Shown: positions 7,252-16,631, counted from the stretch's first letter. The stretch: DNA of 64,000 bases from Mesorhizobium erdmanii USDA 3471 (GCF_000472705.1 NZ_KI421453.1:124001-188000), one strand, 5' to 3'. The notes: a model not told the origin generated them from the sequence alone. Translations and numbers: made by a program.

Positions 7252-8310
7252 TCATTGCAGCGTTGCTCCCTCGCGGTTGAGTTGCTGGCGGTATTTTTCA
7301 GCGTCCCAGTTCAGCAGCTCGGCATTCTCTCCCGCGGCGAGATAGTTGACGCGCGCCGCGCCATCGACGCGCTGGGCGACGTCGGCCAGGCAGCGCGCCA
7401 TCGCCTCGGCACCGGCATTGGCATCCCGGCGCATCAGCACGCCCTTGCCGGGAAAGAGGATGGATGTCGGCGCGGCGGTCGTGCGGGCGACGATATCGGC
7501 CGCGTTCTCGTCGGGACCGGCGATCACCGAGCCGACGCCAAGGAAGATCACATGATCCGGATAAAGGCTGCCGGAGGCGGCGATGCGGCAACTGGCGAGA
7601 TCGGTCGCGACGGCATGCGCCGCGGCCGAGGCCGGCAGCCGGTAGTCGCTTCCGGCGGCGAGCCGCAGCAGCGCATCGAGATCGGGCGGAGGGGCCGGCC
7701 GCGGCGGCCGGGAGAGCAGCCCGGTCACCCGTTGCAGGAGCAGGGCCGCTTCAGCGACCGTATCCGCGGCGATCACCAGCCCGTGATTGCCCAGCACCAG
7801 CACGTTGGTCGCGGGCTGCAGCCGCTCGGCGATCGCCTGAGCCAACGGCAGGCCGGGCCGGCGATAAGACACGAAAGCCCAGTCGAGGCCCCGCAAGCGC
7901 TCCTCCAGCAGGGCTTCGGCGTTGGCCTGCACGGTGATCGAGATCGTCTCGACACAATGGACATGGACGACGATCTTCTGCGGCAGCAGCGCGTGCACCG
8001 TCGTCTCGATGGAGGGCCGCAGCTGGCGGGGGTTGAGATCCGCCAGCGTGAATTGGCCGGCCTTCTCGGCTGCCGGGTTGCGATGCGCCACGGCATCGAG
8101 CAATGGTGCCAGCGCGACCGGGACCATGATCTCATCGTCGCGGGCGTTCTTCAGCCAGGTTCCCGAAGCTTTGATCCAAAGCACGCCGGCCTGCTTGATG
8201 GAGGTGTTGCCGCCGGCGCCCTGGACCAGCAGCGGGTCGGCACCGATGCTGGCCGACAAGGAGCGCAGCATGCGGAATTCGCCGGTGCCGTTATCGACGG
8301 GATGGACCAT
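7252..8310 (-). CDS. Class II aldolase/adducin-family protein
   Basis: The first part carries the class II aldolase landmarks: 'DPLLVQGAGGNTSIK' near residues 25-40, the paired zinc histidines in 'VVHVHCVET', and the later 'VLGNHGLVIAADT'. The C-terminal half resembles the aldolase segment of RhaD-like bifunctional aldolase/dehydrogenases (COG3347), but no Rossmann dehydrogenase domain follows, so it stops at 352 residues. Such enzymes cleave or epimerise ketose 1-phosphates. Its start overlaps the eryB stop (ATGA), so the two are translationally coupled. It is not part of the known erythritol steps and may extend the locus to another polyol. Confidence 0.7.
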   Translation of the reverse strand: MVHPVDNGTGEFRMLRSLSASIGADPLLVQGAGGNTSIKQAGVLWIKASGTWLKNARDDEIMVPVALAPLLDAVAHRNPAAEKAGQFTLADLNPRQLRPSIETTVHALLPQKIVVHVHCVETISITVQANAEALLEERLRGLDWAFVSYRRPGLPLAQAIAERLQPATNVLVLGNHGLVIAADTVAEAALLLQRVTGLLSRPPRPAPPPDLDALLRLAAGSDYRLPASAAAHAVATDLASCRIAASGSLYPDHVIFLGVGSVIAGPDENAADIVARTTAAPTSILFPGKGVLMRRDANAGAEAMARCLADVAQRVDGAARVNYLAAGENAELLNWDAEKYRQQLNREGATLQ

Positions 8311-9827
8311 CAGCTTGCCCTCGCCAGACGGTTGACGCGCCAATGCTCGAAGGCCGCCCTCTCCTCGGCGGACAGATGCAGGCCATGCTTGGTGCGGCGT
8401 TCGAGAATATCGGCCGAAGTCACCGCCCATTCCCGGTCGAAGAGATAATTGGCCTCGCGCTCGAAAAAATCCTTCCCGAAGCAGCGTCCGAGTTCCTCGA
8501 GCGACCGCGCCGCGCCAATCAGAGCCCGCGTCCTGGTTCCGTAGAGCCGGCCGTAATGCTTGAGCAACGTGGCCGGCATCCAGGGATATTCGCGTCCAAG
8601 GTCGCCGAGAAACTGTTCGAAATCGGCGTTGGCGATGTCGCCGCCGGGCAGGTGTGTCGTCGCCGTCCACGGCTTGCCCATTTTGGGAAAGAACGGAATT
8701 ATCTTGTCCAGCGCATGCTCGGCCAGTTTGCGGAAAGTGGTGATCTTGCCGCCGAAGACGGAGAGCAGCGGCGCCTGCGCGTCCGGCGCGTCGAGCTCGA
8801 AAATATAGTCGCGGGTCACAGCACTTGGGTTGTCGGCATTGTCGTCATAGAGCGGCCGGACGCCGGAAAACGAATAAACGACATCACCGCGCGCAAGGCC
8901 GCGCTTGAAGTAGCGGTTGACCACCTTGATCAGGTAGTCGATCTCGCTCTCGTCCGCCGCCACGTCTTCGGGCCGGCCGTCATAGGGAATGTCGGTGGTA
9001 CCGATCAGAGCGAGATCGTTCTGATAGGGGTTGATGAAGATCACGCGCTTGTCGCTGTTCTGGATGAGATAGGCTTGCCGCCCCTCCCAGAACTTCGGCA
9101 CGACGATGTGGCTGCCCTTGACCAGGCGCACATTGCGCCTGGAGTTCTGGCCGGCGACGCGGTTGACGATGTCGTTGACCCAAGGGCCGGCGGCATTGAT
9201 CAGAGCGCGCGCCCGAACCACCGTCCGAATGCCCGTCCTGCCATCCTGCATTTCGACGACCCACAGGCCATTTTCGCGGCGGGCGGCGGTGCAGGCGGTG
9301 CGGGTGAAGACCCTGGCGCCGCGCTCGGCGGCGTCGAGCGCGTTGATGACGACGAGGCGGGCATCGTCGACCCAGCAGTCGGAATATTCGAAGCCACGCC
9401 GGAAGGCATCCTTGATCGGCGCGCCTTCCGGCGCGCTGCGCAAATCGAGCGTGCGGGTGGCAGGCAGCCGCTTGCGGCCACCGAGATGATCGTAGAGGAA
9501 CAGGCCGAGCCGCACCAGCCAGGCCGGCCGGTCATCGGGGCTGTGTGGCAGCACGAAGCGCATCGGCCAGATGATGTGCGGCGCCGATTCCAGCAGCACT
9601 TCGCGCTCGATCAGCGCCTCGCGCACCAGGCGGAATTCGTAATATTCGAGATAGCGCAGGCCGCCATGGACGAGTTTGCCCGACCGAGAGCTGGTGCCTT
9701 CGGCGAGGTCGTCCTTTTCGCACAGGATTACAGAAAGGCCGCGGCCGGCGGCGTCGCGCGCGATGCCGGCGCCATTGACGCCGCCCCCGATGACGAAGAG
9801 GTCGACAATTTCGGGGTCGCCGTTCAT
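8310..9827 (-). CDS. eryB: FAD-dependent erythritol-4-phosphate dehydrogenase EryB
   Basis: This 505-residue flavoprotein is of the glycerol-3-phosphate dehydrogenase (GlpD) type. The dinucleotide fold 'VIGGGVNGAGIARDAAGRG' is at residues 12-30, followed by 'SSRSGKLVHGGLRYLE' and the distal 'VFGGKITTFRKLAEHAL'. In the erythritol pathway it oxidises L-erythritol 4-phosphate to L-3-tetrulose 4-phosphate and passes electrons to the membrane quinone pool. Paralogues act on glycerol 3-phosphate, and the assignment here rests on the eryA and eryC partners in the same operon. Confidence 0.85.
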   Translation of the reverse strand: MNGDPEIVDLFVIGGGVNGAGIARDAAGRGLSVILCEKDDLAEGTSSRSGKLVHGGLRYLEYYEFRLVREALIEREVLLESAPHIIWPMRFVLPHSPDDRPAWLVRLGLFLYDHLGGRKRLPATRTLDLRSAPEGAPIKDAFRRGFEYSDCWVDDARLVVINALDAAERGARVFTRTACTAARRENGLWVVEMQDGRTGIRTVVRARALINAAGPWVNDIVNRVAGQNSRRNVRLVKGSHIVVPKFWEGRQAYLIQNSDKRVIFINPYQNDLALIGTTDIPYDGRPEDVAADESEIDYLIKVVNRYFKRGLARGDVVYSFSGVRPLYDDNADNPSAVTRDYIFELDAPDAQAPLLSVFGGKITTFRKLAEHALDKIIPFFPKMGKPWTATTHLPGGDIANADFEQFLGDLGREYPWMPATLLKHYGRLYGTRTRALIGAARSLEELGRCFGKDFFEREANYLFDREWAVTSADILERRTKHGLHLSAEERAAFEHWRVNRLARAS

Positions 9828-9872
9828 GTCGCCGTGGCCTTCATGCCGATTTGAAAAGTCATGACCACTGCC

Positions 9873-10913
9873 TCAGCATGGATTGACCGGAGGGAGGCCC
9901 GCAATATAGCGGCGCACCTCCTCGGCGGCTTGCTCGGCGGCATAGGTCACGGTTCGCACCGAGGCGCCGGCGATATGCGGCGTCAGCGTCACATTGGGAA
10001 GCTGCAGCAAGGGCCAGTCCGATGGCACCGGCTCGACCGCGAAGGTCTCCAGCATGGCGCTGGCGATCTGGCCTGAAACAAGCGCGTCGTAGAGCGCGTC
10101 ATAGTCGACCAGCGGTCCCCGCGCGGTGTTGACGAGAACCACCCCCGGTTTCATCCGCGCGATAGTGTCCTTGCCGATCATGCCGCGTGTCTCCTCGGTC
10201 ACGCGGGGATGCAGCGTGACCACATCGGAACGGGACAGGAGATCGTCCAGCGCGACCAGTTCGACGCCGGCATTGCGATCTTCCGCGCTCAATTGCACAT
10301 AGGGGTCGCTGACCAGGACGTTACAGCCGAAGGCACGCAGCAGGCGCACCACCTTGGTGCCGATATTGCCATAGCCGACGACGCCGACCGTCATTTCGCC
10401 GAGTTCACGGCCGGTGCGATCGGCGCGGTAGAGATCGCCGCGCCACTCGCCCTTGCGCAACGCCTCGTGGCCGACCCGGATCAGCCGCGTCTCGGCCAGG
10501 ATGGCGCCGAGGGTGAACTCGGCCACGGCGGTGGCGTTGCGGCCGGGCACATTAACCACGGTGATGCCGTGCGCCCTGGCAGCAGCCATGTCGATGTTGA
10601 TCGGACCGCCGCGCGAAACCGCGACCAGTCTGAGCGCCGGCAGGCGCTTCATCATCTCCTCCGACAGCGGCGCCAGCTGGGTGACGAGGATTTCGGCATC
10701 GCCGATGAAATCGACGACTTCATCGGGATGGCCAAAATACTCCTTGACCTTGTCGAGGCCGAGCGCCGCATTGCCGAACTGCATCGGCTCGTCGGGCCAG
10801 GCCGTCTGCAATGTCCTGATATCGAGATCGCCGCTCGCCACCTTTTCGATTTTGGCGCGAAACACCTCCGGAAGCATGAAGTTGTCGCCAATGATCGCTA
10901 TTGTCTTATTCAT
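9873..10913 (-). CDS. NAD-dependent D-2-hydroxyacid dehydrogenase
   Basis: This 346-residue protein has the two-domain SerA/hydroxypyruvate-reductase architecture. The NAD-binding 'VGVVGYGNIGTKVV' lies near residues 180-193, and the catalytic arginine ('VNTARGPLVD'), glutamate ('ETFAVEP') and histidine ('LTPHIAGAS') are all present, so it should be active. The substrate cannot be read from sequence: phosphoglycerate, glyoxylate/hydroxypyruvate or a sugar acid are all possible. Lying between eryA and eryB, it may oxidise or reduce a C4 acid side product of polyol breakdown; this is inference. Confidence 0.75.
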   Translation of the reverse strand: MNKTIAIIGDNFMLPEVFRAKIEKVASGDLDIRTLQTAWPDEPMQFGNAALGLDKVKEYFGHPDEVVDFIGDAEILVTQLAPLSEEMMKRLPALRLVAVSRGGPINIDMAAARAHGITVVNVPGRNATAVAEFTLGAILAETRLIRVGHEALRKGEWRGDLYRADRTGRELGEMTVGVVGYGNIGTKVVRLLRAFGCNVLVSDPYVQLSAEDRNAGVELVALDDLLSRSDVVTLHPRVTEETRGMIGKDTIARMKPGVVLVNTARGPLVDYDALYDALVSGQIASAMLETFAVEPVPSDWPLLQLPNVTLTPHIAGASVRTVTYAAEQAAEEVRRYIAGLPPVNPC

Positions 10914-10923
10914 ACTCGACTTC

Positions 10924-12477
10924 TCAATTTGCCTGCGATGCCGCCATTGCGCGCCAGACCGGCCGCAACGCCTGGTGCGCCAACATGTAGGACGGGGTCA
11001 CTCTGTCGTAGATCGCGGCGAGGTTCCGATCGCTCGGCTCGGCCTCGCCCAGCAGCGGTGTCACCCATTCGCCGACACACACATCCATGGACGGGTAAAG
11101 GCCGACGCAGACCGCCGCGATCATCGCCGCACCCGCCGCGCCCGCTTCCTCGCGTGCGCTGGTGCGAATATCGGCGCCCACCACCGCGCCCAGGATCTTG
11201 CGCAGCGCCGGGCTTCTGGCGGCGCCGCCGGTCAGGCGGACTTCACGCGGCAGCGGCCCCATGGCGGCGTAGCAATCGCGCGCCGCGAAGGCCAAGCCTT
11301 CGAAGACAGCTCGGACGAGGTCGGCATAGCCGTGCCGCGAGGAAATGCCTACGAACCCGGCTCTCGCATTGGCATCGACGAACGGCCCCCGCTCACCGGC
11401 TTCCGACACATAAGGCTGATAGAGCAGCGAGGCGGGTTGCGCGGCCGCGATCCAGGCATCGACCAGCGCGATCATCTCGCCATTGCTGCGCGAAATGCCC
11501 TGCGAAGCGAGAATACCGGAGGCAAGCCCAAGCACCCAGTCGATGTTGAGCGTCGCAGCCATGTTCGACTGCATCTGCGCGAACACGCCGGGTGACGGCA
11601 TCGCCATAGTGTAGCCAGTCGCCGCGTCGTTCAGCTGGACATCGTCGGGGGTTTCGGCCAGCCGCATATGCATGCCGGTGGAGCCGATGATCGAGCAGCC
11701 GGGCTTGCGCTCACGGTCCAAGAGGCCGGCGCCAAGCGCGGTGCAGACGACGTCGACATAGCCGAGCACGACGGGCGTGCCGGCCAGCATGCCGGTGGCG
11801 TCGGCCGCCGCCTGCGACAGGCCGGTGCTGTGTCTTGTGCCGTCGACGATCGGCGGCAGCAGATGCCTGAGGTCGGCGACGCCGAGCACGTCGAGCACGT
11901 CGTCGCTATAGTCGCGGGTGTGGAAATCGCCGAAGGTGAAGGTTCCTTCGGATGGATCTGTGGCGCGTTCACCGGTCAGCCTGAAATAGAGCCAGTCCTT
12001 GCAATGGAACGCGGTCGCCGCCTTGCCAAGCATTTCGGGCATGGTGCGCTTCATGAAGACGAACTGCGACCCCTGCTGGCAGGCGGCGAGCCCGCTGCCG
12101 GTCCTTTCGAAGCGGAGCCGGTCCTCGGGCCGCGCGCGGATCTCTTCCACGACGGCGGCGGCGCGCGCGTCGAGCCAGAGCCAGCCCTTTGCTACCGGCT
12201 CGCCCTTCTCGTCGATCAGCCAGGTGCCATCGCCTTGCCCAGTGACCGCGATGGCGACGGTCCGCTTTGCGAGATCAGGCACCTTGTCGGCAAGCTGGCG
12301 CAAGGTCGTGGCGGCGTCGGCCCAGGTGCGTGTCAGATCCTGTTCGGCGCCGCCGCCCGGCAGCGTTTCGTAGTGATTGGGCAATGCCGCGGCGGCAATC
12401 TGCCGGCCCGCTATGTCGAAGGCGATGGATTTGATGACCGAGGTGCCGGCATCGATGCCGATCAGGATGTCACGCAT
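10924..12477 (-). CDS. eryA: Erythritol kinase EryA (FGGY family)
   Basis: This FGGY carbohydrate kinase of about 517 residues starts with the phosphate-binding 'IGIDAGTSVIKSIAFD' and closely follows Brucella EryA in 'AIAVTGQGDGTWLID', 'GWLWLDARA' and 'GLAACQQGSQ'. The second phosphate loop, 'LTGGAARSPALRKILG', and the adenosine region with 'EEAGAAGAAMIAAV' are intact. It phosphorylates erythritol to L-erythritol 4-phosphate as the committed step. The ATG at 12477 shares a base with the mptE stop and has GGAG eight bases upstream; a GTG at 12480 is equally in frame. It is the first catabolic gene after the transporter genes. Confidence 0.87.
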   Translation of the reverse strand: MRDILIGIDAGTSVIKSIAFDIAGRQIAAAALPNHYETLPGGGAEQDLTRTWADAATTLRQLADKVPDLAKRTVAIAVTGQGDGTWLIDEKGEPVAKGWLWLDARAAAVVEEIRARPEDRLRFERTGSGLAACQQGSQFVFMKRTMPEMLGKAATAFHCKDWLYFRLTGERATDPSEGTFTFGDFHTRDYSDDVLDVLGVADLRHLLPPIVDGTRHSTGLSQAAADATGMLAGTPVVLGYVDVVCTALGAGLLDRERKPGCSIIGSTGMHMRLAETPDDVQLNDAATGYTMAMPSPGVFAQMQSNMAATLNIDWVLGLASGILASQGISRSNGEMIALVDAWIAAAQPASLLYQPYVSEAGERGPFVDANARAGFVGISSRHGYADLVRAVFEGLAFAARDCYAAMGPLPREVRLTGGAARSPALRKILGAVVGADIRTSAREEAGAAGAAMIAAVCVGLYPSMDVCVGEWVTPLLGEAEPSDRNLAAIYDRVTPSYMLAHQALRPVWRAMAASQAN

Positions 12478-13601
12478 CACGCCAGCTCCATGCCGTGCGA
12501 GATGGCCTCGCCGCTCGCCTGGTCGAAGACATGCAGGTTTTTCGGATCGATGCTGACATTGATCGGCGCACCCAGGTCGAGGCGCGTGCGGTCATGTTCG
12601 ACCAGGACCAGCGAGCCGCCTGCAAAGTCCGCCGCAATATGCGTCTGGTCGCCGAGCCATTGGTTGGCCGAGACCCTGGCGGGAACACCCTCCTTCGAGC
12701 GCCGCACCGCATAGGGCCTGATGCCGATGACGACCCGTTCGCGGCTGAGCAGCTGGTCGCGAACCGGAGCGCTGAAAGCATCCTTGTCGTAGTCGAGCGA
12801 CAGTCCGTCGGGCAGCCGCAAATTGATGCGGCCAGCGGCTGTCGCGACATAGGCTTCGAAAACGTTCATCGGCGGCTCCCCGACAAAGGTGCCGGTAAAC
12901 AGGTTCGCCGGGCGCTCCTTGATCCGGTCAGGCGTGTCGAACTGCTGCAGCACGCCGCCTTCCATGACCGCGATGCGGTCGGCAAGCGCATTGGCCTCGG
13001 TCTGGTCGTGGGTGACCAGGATCGCGGTCAGGCCGCGCTCCTTGATGAAGTGCTTGATGCGGCCGCGCAGGACGGCGCGAAGCTGCGGTTCGAGCTGGCC
13101 CATCGGCTCGTCCAGCAGATGCAGATCCGCCTCCCGGATCAACGCCCGGCCGAGGCTGGCACGCTGCTGCTGGCCGCCCGAGATGGAGCTCGGATAACGT
13201 TCCAGTATGTCCTCGATCTCGAGCAGCTTGGCGATGCTGGCGACCTTGGCGTCGACCTCGCTCTTCGGCAGCCTTGCCGCCTTGAGGGCAAAGGCCATGT
13301 TCTCGCGGACCGTCAGCGGCGGGTAGAGCGAATAGCCTTCGAAAGCCATCGCCACGTTGCGCCTGACCGGCGGCAAGGTGTGCACCTGACGGCCGGCGAC
13401 CGAGATTGCGCCGCGCGAAACCTCCTCGAAGCCGGCGATCATGCGCAGCGTCGACGTCTTGCCGCAGCCGGACGAGCCGAGCAGCGCCACGATCTCGCCC
13501 TTGGCGATTTCCATCGTCAGGTTCTTGACCGCGTGCACACCCCTGTCGATCGGGCCGTAGAATTTGTCGACGCCTGATATTGTGAGCGCGCTCGGGCTCA
13601 T
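12477..13601 (-). CDS. mptE: ABC transporter ATP-binding protein MptE
   Basis: This is one of two distinct MalK/UgpC-type ATPases of the polyol importer (374 residues, nucleotide domain then a C-terminal beta domain from about 240). Walker A 'GSSGCGKT' (K48), signature 'SGGQQQR', Walker B ending 'LLDEP' (E165) and the switch histidine in 'LVTHDQTEA' (H198) are canonical. Two positions are not: the Q-loop reads 'AMAFEGYSLYP', with glutamate at residue 88 for glutamine, and the D-loop reads 'MGQLEPQLR' where the family has SNLDAKLR. It overlaps mptD by four bases. Two separate ATPases are also found in the rhizobial mpt and glycerol (glpST) importers. Confidence 0.82.
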   Translation of the reverse strand: MSPSALTISGVDKFYGPIDRGVHAVKNLTMEIAKGEIVALLGSSGCGKTSTLRMIAGFEEVSRGAISVAGRQVHTLPPVRRNVAMAFEGYSLYPPLTVRENMAFALKAARLPKSEVDAKVASIAKLLEIEDILERYPSSISGGQQQRASLGRALIREADLHLLDEPMGQLEPQLRAVLRGRIKHFIKERGLTAILVTHDQTEANALADRIAVMEGGVLQQFDTPDRIKERPANLFTGTFVGEPPMNVFEAYVATAAGRINLRLPDGLSLDYDKDAFSAPVRDQLLSRERVVIGIRPYAVRRSKEGVPARVSANQWLGDQTHIAADFAGGSLVLVEHDRTRLDLGAPINVSIDPKNLHVFDQASGEAISHGMELA

Positions 13602-14716
13602 GCCGCTTCTCCGTTGCGCAGTTTGACGACATTCCTCGCGCCGATACGCTCGCCGCTCGCATGATCGAACAGCAAGGCGCTCTTGCCGTCGACGGCGATA
13701 TGAGCCTTGCCCTCGTTACGTCCGAGCGTCCCGGCTGGACGCGAGACCAGGATTTCGCGGCCGCGCACGGTGCGCACCAGCGTCACGATCTTTTCGTTGA
13801 GCGGCGTCTCGGCCTCGACCGTCACGGGAATCGCACCCGGCTCATTTTCGCCGACGAAATGCAACGCCTCCGGCCGGAGCCCGATGATGCAGTCGCGGCC
13901 GATGGCGGTCTCGGAAGCCTCGGCGAGATGAACCTGGACATTGGACAGACCGACATAGATCCCCCGGGCGTCCCGCGCGGGCTTGACGTCGAGCAGGTTG
14001 ATGGTCGGATCGCCGAACAGCCGCGCGATCTCGATATTGGCCGGCTCGCGATAGATCTGCTCGGGCGTGCCGAGCTGCCTGATGACGCCTTGCGACATCA
14101 CCGCGATGCGGTCGCCGAGCGCCATGGCTTCCTTGTAGTCCTGGGTGACGTAGACGACCGTGGCGCCGCGATCGGCAAGCAGACGCGGCAGTTCCAGCCG
14201 CATCTCGAAGCGCAGCTTGGCGTCGACATTGCGCAAGGGATCGTCGAGCAGCAGCAGCGGCGGTGAGCCGACCAAAGCGCGGGCTAGCGCGGTGCGTTGC
14301 TTCTGACCGTTGGAGAGCGCACGCGGCTTGTGGGAGAGCACATGGGCGATTTTCAACAGCTTGGCGACGCTGTCGACGCCGGCCTTGATCGCGCCCGGCG
14401 ACGACCGCTTGGCTTCCAGCGGCGTGGCGATGTTGTCGAACGTGCTCATATGCGGAAACAGCGCAAAATTCTGGAACGCCATGCCGACGCCGCGAAACTC
14501 CGCGTCGACATCGGTCATATCGTCACCGCCGATCAATATCTTGCCCTCATCCGGATCGATGACGCCGGCAACCAGCCGCAGCAGCACCGTTTTTCCCGCG
14601 CCCGATGGCCCGAACAGCACAAGGGTTTCGCCATCGGCAACGGTCAGCGACAGATTGTCGAGGACGGTCTGGCTCTTGTAGCGCTTGACGATTTTTCTGA
14701 GTTCGAGGCTGGCCAT
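13598..14716 (-). CDS. mptD: ABC transporter ATP-binding protein MptD with altered catalytic motifs
   Basis: The second ATPase of the importer has 372 residues. Walker A 'GPSGAGKT' and the Q-loop 'MAFQNFALFPHM' are normal, but the signature reads 'LSNGQKQR', the Walker B carboxylate is 'LLLLDDPLRNVD' with Asp at 159 where Glu is expected, and the switch histidine is glutamine ('VVYVTQDYKEA', Q192). These changes predict a slow or inactive hydrolysis site, so MptD and MptE probably form an asymmetric heterodimer. The frame stays open upstream through mptC and mptB on the same strand, but the ATG at 14716 gives the expected 'MASLELRKIVKRY' start, and the next permease ends at 14719. Confidence 0.82.
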   Translation of the reverse strand: MASLELRKIVKRYKSQTVLDNLSLTVADGETLVLFGPSGAGKTVLLRLVAGVIDPDEGKILIGGDDMTDVDAEFRGVGMAFQNFALFPHMSTFDNIATPLEAKRSSPGAIKAGVDSVAKLLKIAHVLSHKPRALSNGQKQRTALARALVGSPPLLLLDDPLRNVDAKLRFEMRLELPRLLADRGATVVYVTQDYKEAMALGDRIAVMSQGVIRQLGTPEQIYREPANIEIARLFGDPTINLLDVKPARDARGIYVGLSNVQVHLAEASETAIGRDCIIGLRPEALHFVGENEPGAIPVTVEAETPLNEKIVTLVRTVRGREILVSRPAGTLGRNEGKAHIAVDGKSALLFDHASGERIGARNVVKLRNGEAA

Positions 14717-14718
14717 GT

Positions 14719-15576
14719 CTATCCTTTCACCGCGCCGAGCGAGAGGCCTTCGACGAGATAGCGCTGTGCGTAGAGGGCAAGCGCGAGCGTCGGCGTGATC
14801 GAGAGCACGATGGCCGCCGAAATCTGGCCGTACTGTATGCCCGAGGAGGTGATGAAGGCGAGCGCGCCGACCGTGACCGGCTGCTTGTCGGCCGATGCCA
14901 GCACCAGCGCGAAGACGAAATTGTTCCAGGCAAAGATGAAGGCGAGCAGGCCGGCGGCGGCGATGCCGGGCCCGGCGAGCGGCAATGCGATCTTGCGGAA
15001 GGTGGCGAACCAGGAATGGCCGCCGATGCGATAAGCATATTCGATATCGGCCGGAATATCCTCGAAATAGCCGCGCACGATCCACAAGATCAGCGGCAGG
15101 CAGATCAGCTGGTAGACCCAGATCAGCCCGATATAGGTGTTGGCGAGCCCGAGTTTCTGGAAATAGAGGGTGAGCGGCAACAGCACCAGCAGCGCCGGCG
15201 CGAACTTGAACGACAACAGCGTGAAAGCGATGTCCTCCGAGCCGCGGAATTTGTGCCGCGCGAAGGCGTAGGCCGCCGGAACGCCGAGCAGCAGCGACAC
15301 CGCCACCGAAGTCACCGACAGGAACACCGAATTCCACAAATTGCGCATGAAGGCGATGTCGAGCGTGCCGGCCGCGGTCATCAACTTGCCGGTGATCAGC
15401 GCCGTGTAATTGGCGAGCGTCGGCTCGAAGATCAGTTGCGGCGGGATGCGCAGGATGGTTTCGTTGGTCTGGAACGACATCATGAAGATCCAGACAATCG
15501 GGAACATGAAGAAGATCACGACCAGCGTCAGAGCCACGCCGCGCAGGATGCGCTCGAGAAGCGAGGTGTGTTCCAT
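14719..15576 (-). CDS. mptC: ABC transporter permease MptC (MalG type)
   Basis: This 285-residue inner-membrane protein has about six hydrophobic helices and the permease EAA loop 'EYAYRIGGHSWFATFRKIAL' (EAA-like, ending in the usual 'LPLAGPGIAAA'). It is the MalG-like partner of a CUT1 sugar/polyol importer. An N-terminal cytoplasmic stretch with 'LERILRG' precedes the first helix. Two bases separate its stop from mptD, and the gene lies in the rhizobial mptABCDE order. Confidence 0.82.
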   Translation of the reverse strand: MEHTSLLERILRGVALTLVVIFFMFPIVWIFMMSFQTNETILRIPPQLIFEPTLANYTALITGKLMTAAGTLDIAFMRNLWNSVFLSVTSVAVSLLLGVPAAYAFARHKFRGSEDIAFTLLSFKFAPALLVLLPLTLYFQKLGLANTYIGLIWVYQLICLPLILWIVRGYFEDIPADIEYAYRIGGHSWFATFRKIALPLAGPGIAAAGLLAFIFAWNNFVFALVLASADKQPVTVGALAFITSSGIQYGQISAAIVLSITPTLALALYAQRYLVEGLSLGAVKG

Positions 15577-15585
15577 CCCTGCCTC

Positions 15586-16509
15586 CTATGCCTGGCCACG
15601 GGCGCGTTCGCGCAGCCGCAGCCAATTCTTGATGAAGATGTTGGAGAGGAAATAGGTGATCGCCCACAGGATGATCATCAGCGCCGCCGAGCGGCCGACA
15701 TTGGTCGACTGGAAGAAGTTGAGATAGGCCTCGACCTGGAAGACGGTCAGCGTGTCGCCCGGCCCGCCTTGCGTCATTGCATAGATGATGTCGAACTGCT
15801 GGATGGAATCGAGCAGTCGAAACAAAGTTGCCGTCAGGATGTAGGGCGTCAGCATCGGCAACGTGATGCGGAAGAAGACGAAGCTTCGCGGCACGCCATC
15901 GAGTGCTGCCGCCTCGAAGGGTTGCGTCGGCAGGCTGCGTAGGCCGGCGAGCAGCAGGATCATGATGAAGGGCGTGTAGACCCAGATGTCGACGAGCACG
16001 ACGGTGAACAGCGCCGTCGACGGCGACGAAGCCCAGCGGAAATCCTGCAATCCGATGAGGCTGGCGAGATAGCTGAGCACGCCGAAGCCGGGATTGGTCA
16101 TCAGCTTCCACATCAGCGCGGCGAGCGCCGGCGCAGTCATCAGCGGCATCAACAGCATGATCGAGATGAAGTTGTTCAGCGTCGAGCGCTTCTGCAAAAG
16201 CAGGGCGATGGCGAGGCCGAGAAGCAGTTCCAGCACGACGGTGGTGCCGGCATAGAGCAATGACACTTTGAGCGTGTTCCAGAATTTCGGGTCGGTGAAG
16301 AAGGAGATGTAGTTGTCGCCCCAGTTGAACTGCCGCGCCCAGGGCTGGCTCAGCCGGTAGCGCTGGAAGGAATAGACGACCGAGGTCAGGAACGGGATCA
16401 GGATGCCGATGCAGACCAGCAAGGCCGGCAGGCTGAGCACATAGGGCAGCACGCGCTTGCTGATCCTGAAGCCGGATGGCTTGGGCCTTTGCGATACCAC
16501 CGCAGTCAT
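15586..16509 (-). CDS. mptB: ABC transporter permease MptB (MalF type)
   Basis: This 307-residue membrane protein has about six helices and the EAA loop 'EAAALDGVPRSFVFFRITLP', followed by 'MLTPYILTATLFRLLDS'. It pairs with MptC to form the membrane channel for the polyol. The ATG at 16509 has GGAGCAG upstream; a longer open frame to 16863 would read through the intergenic hairpin and is rejected. The 160-bp gap to mptA holds a strong stem-loop. Confidence 0.82.
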   Translation of the reverse strand: MTAVVSQRPKPSGFRISKRVLPYVLSLPALLVCIGILIPFLTSVVYSFQRYRLSQPWARQFNWGDNYISFFTDPKFWNTLKVSLLYAGTTVVLELLLGLAIALLLQKRSTLNNFISIMLLMPLMTAPALAALMWKLMTNPGFGVLSYLASLIGLQDFRWASSPSTALFTVVLVDIWVYTPFIMILLLAGLRSLPTQPFEAAALDGVPRSFVFFRITLPMLTPYILTATLFRLLDSIQQFDIIYAMTQGGPGDTLTVFQVEAYLNFFQSTNVGRSAALMIILWAITYFLSNIFIKNWLRLRERARGQA

Positions 16510-16631
16510 CGAGCTGCTCCGTTGTTGCTGTCGCTTCGCCCTGCCGGCCGCCCAAGGGAGCAAGGCGACCGGTCGGGCGAAATAGCGGTCACCTTCCGGC
16601 ACCGCATCGCAAACGTGAAAAGTGTGTGATG

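Noticed and set aside
13598..16555. A 985-codon open frame that would fuse MptD to a long N-terminal extension
   Set aside because: The upstream part is an alternative frame of mptB and mptC and is rich in Ala, Arg and His without any fold signature. The ATG at 14716 gives a normal ATPase.
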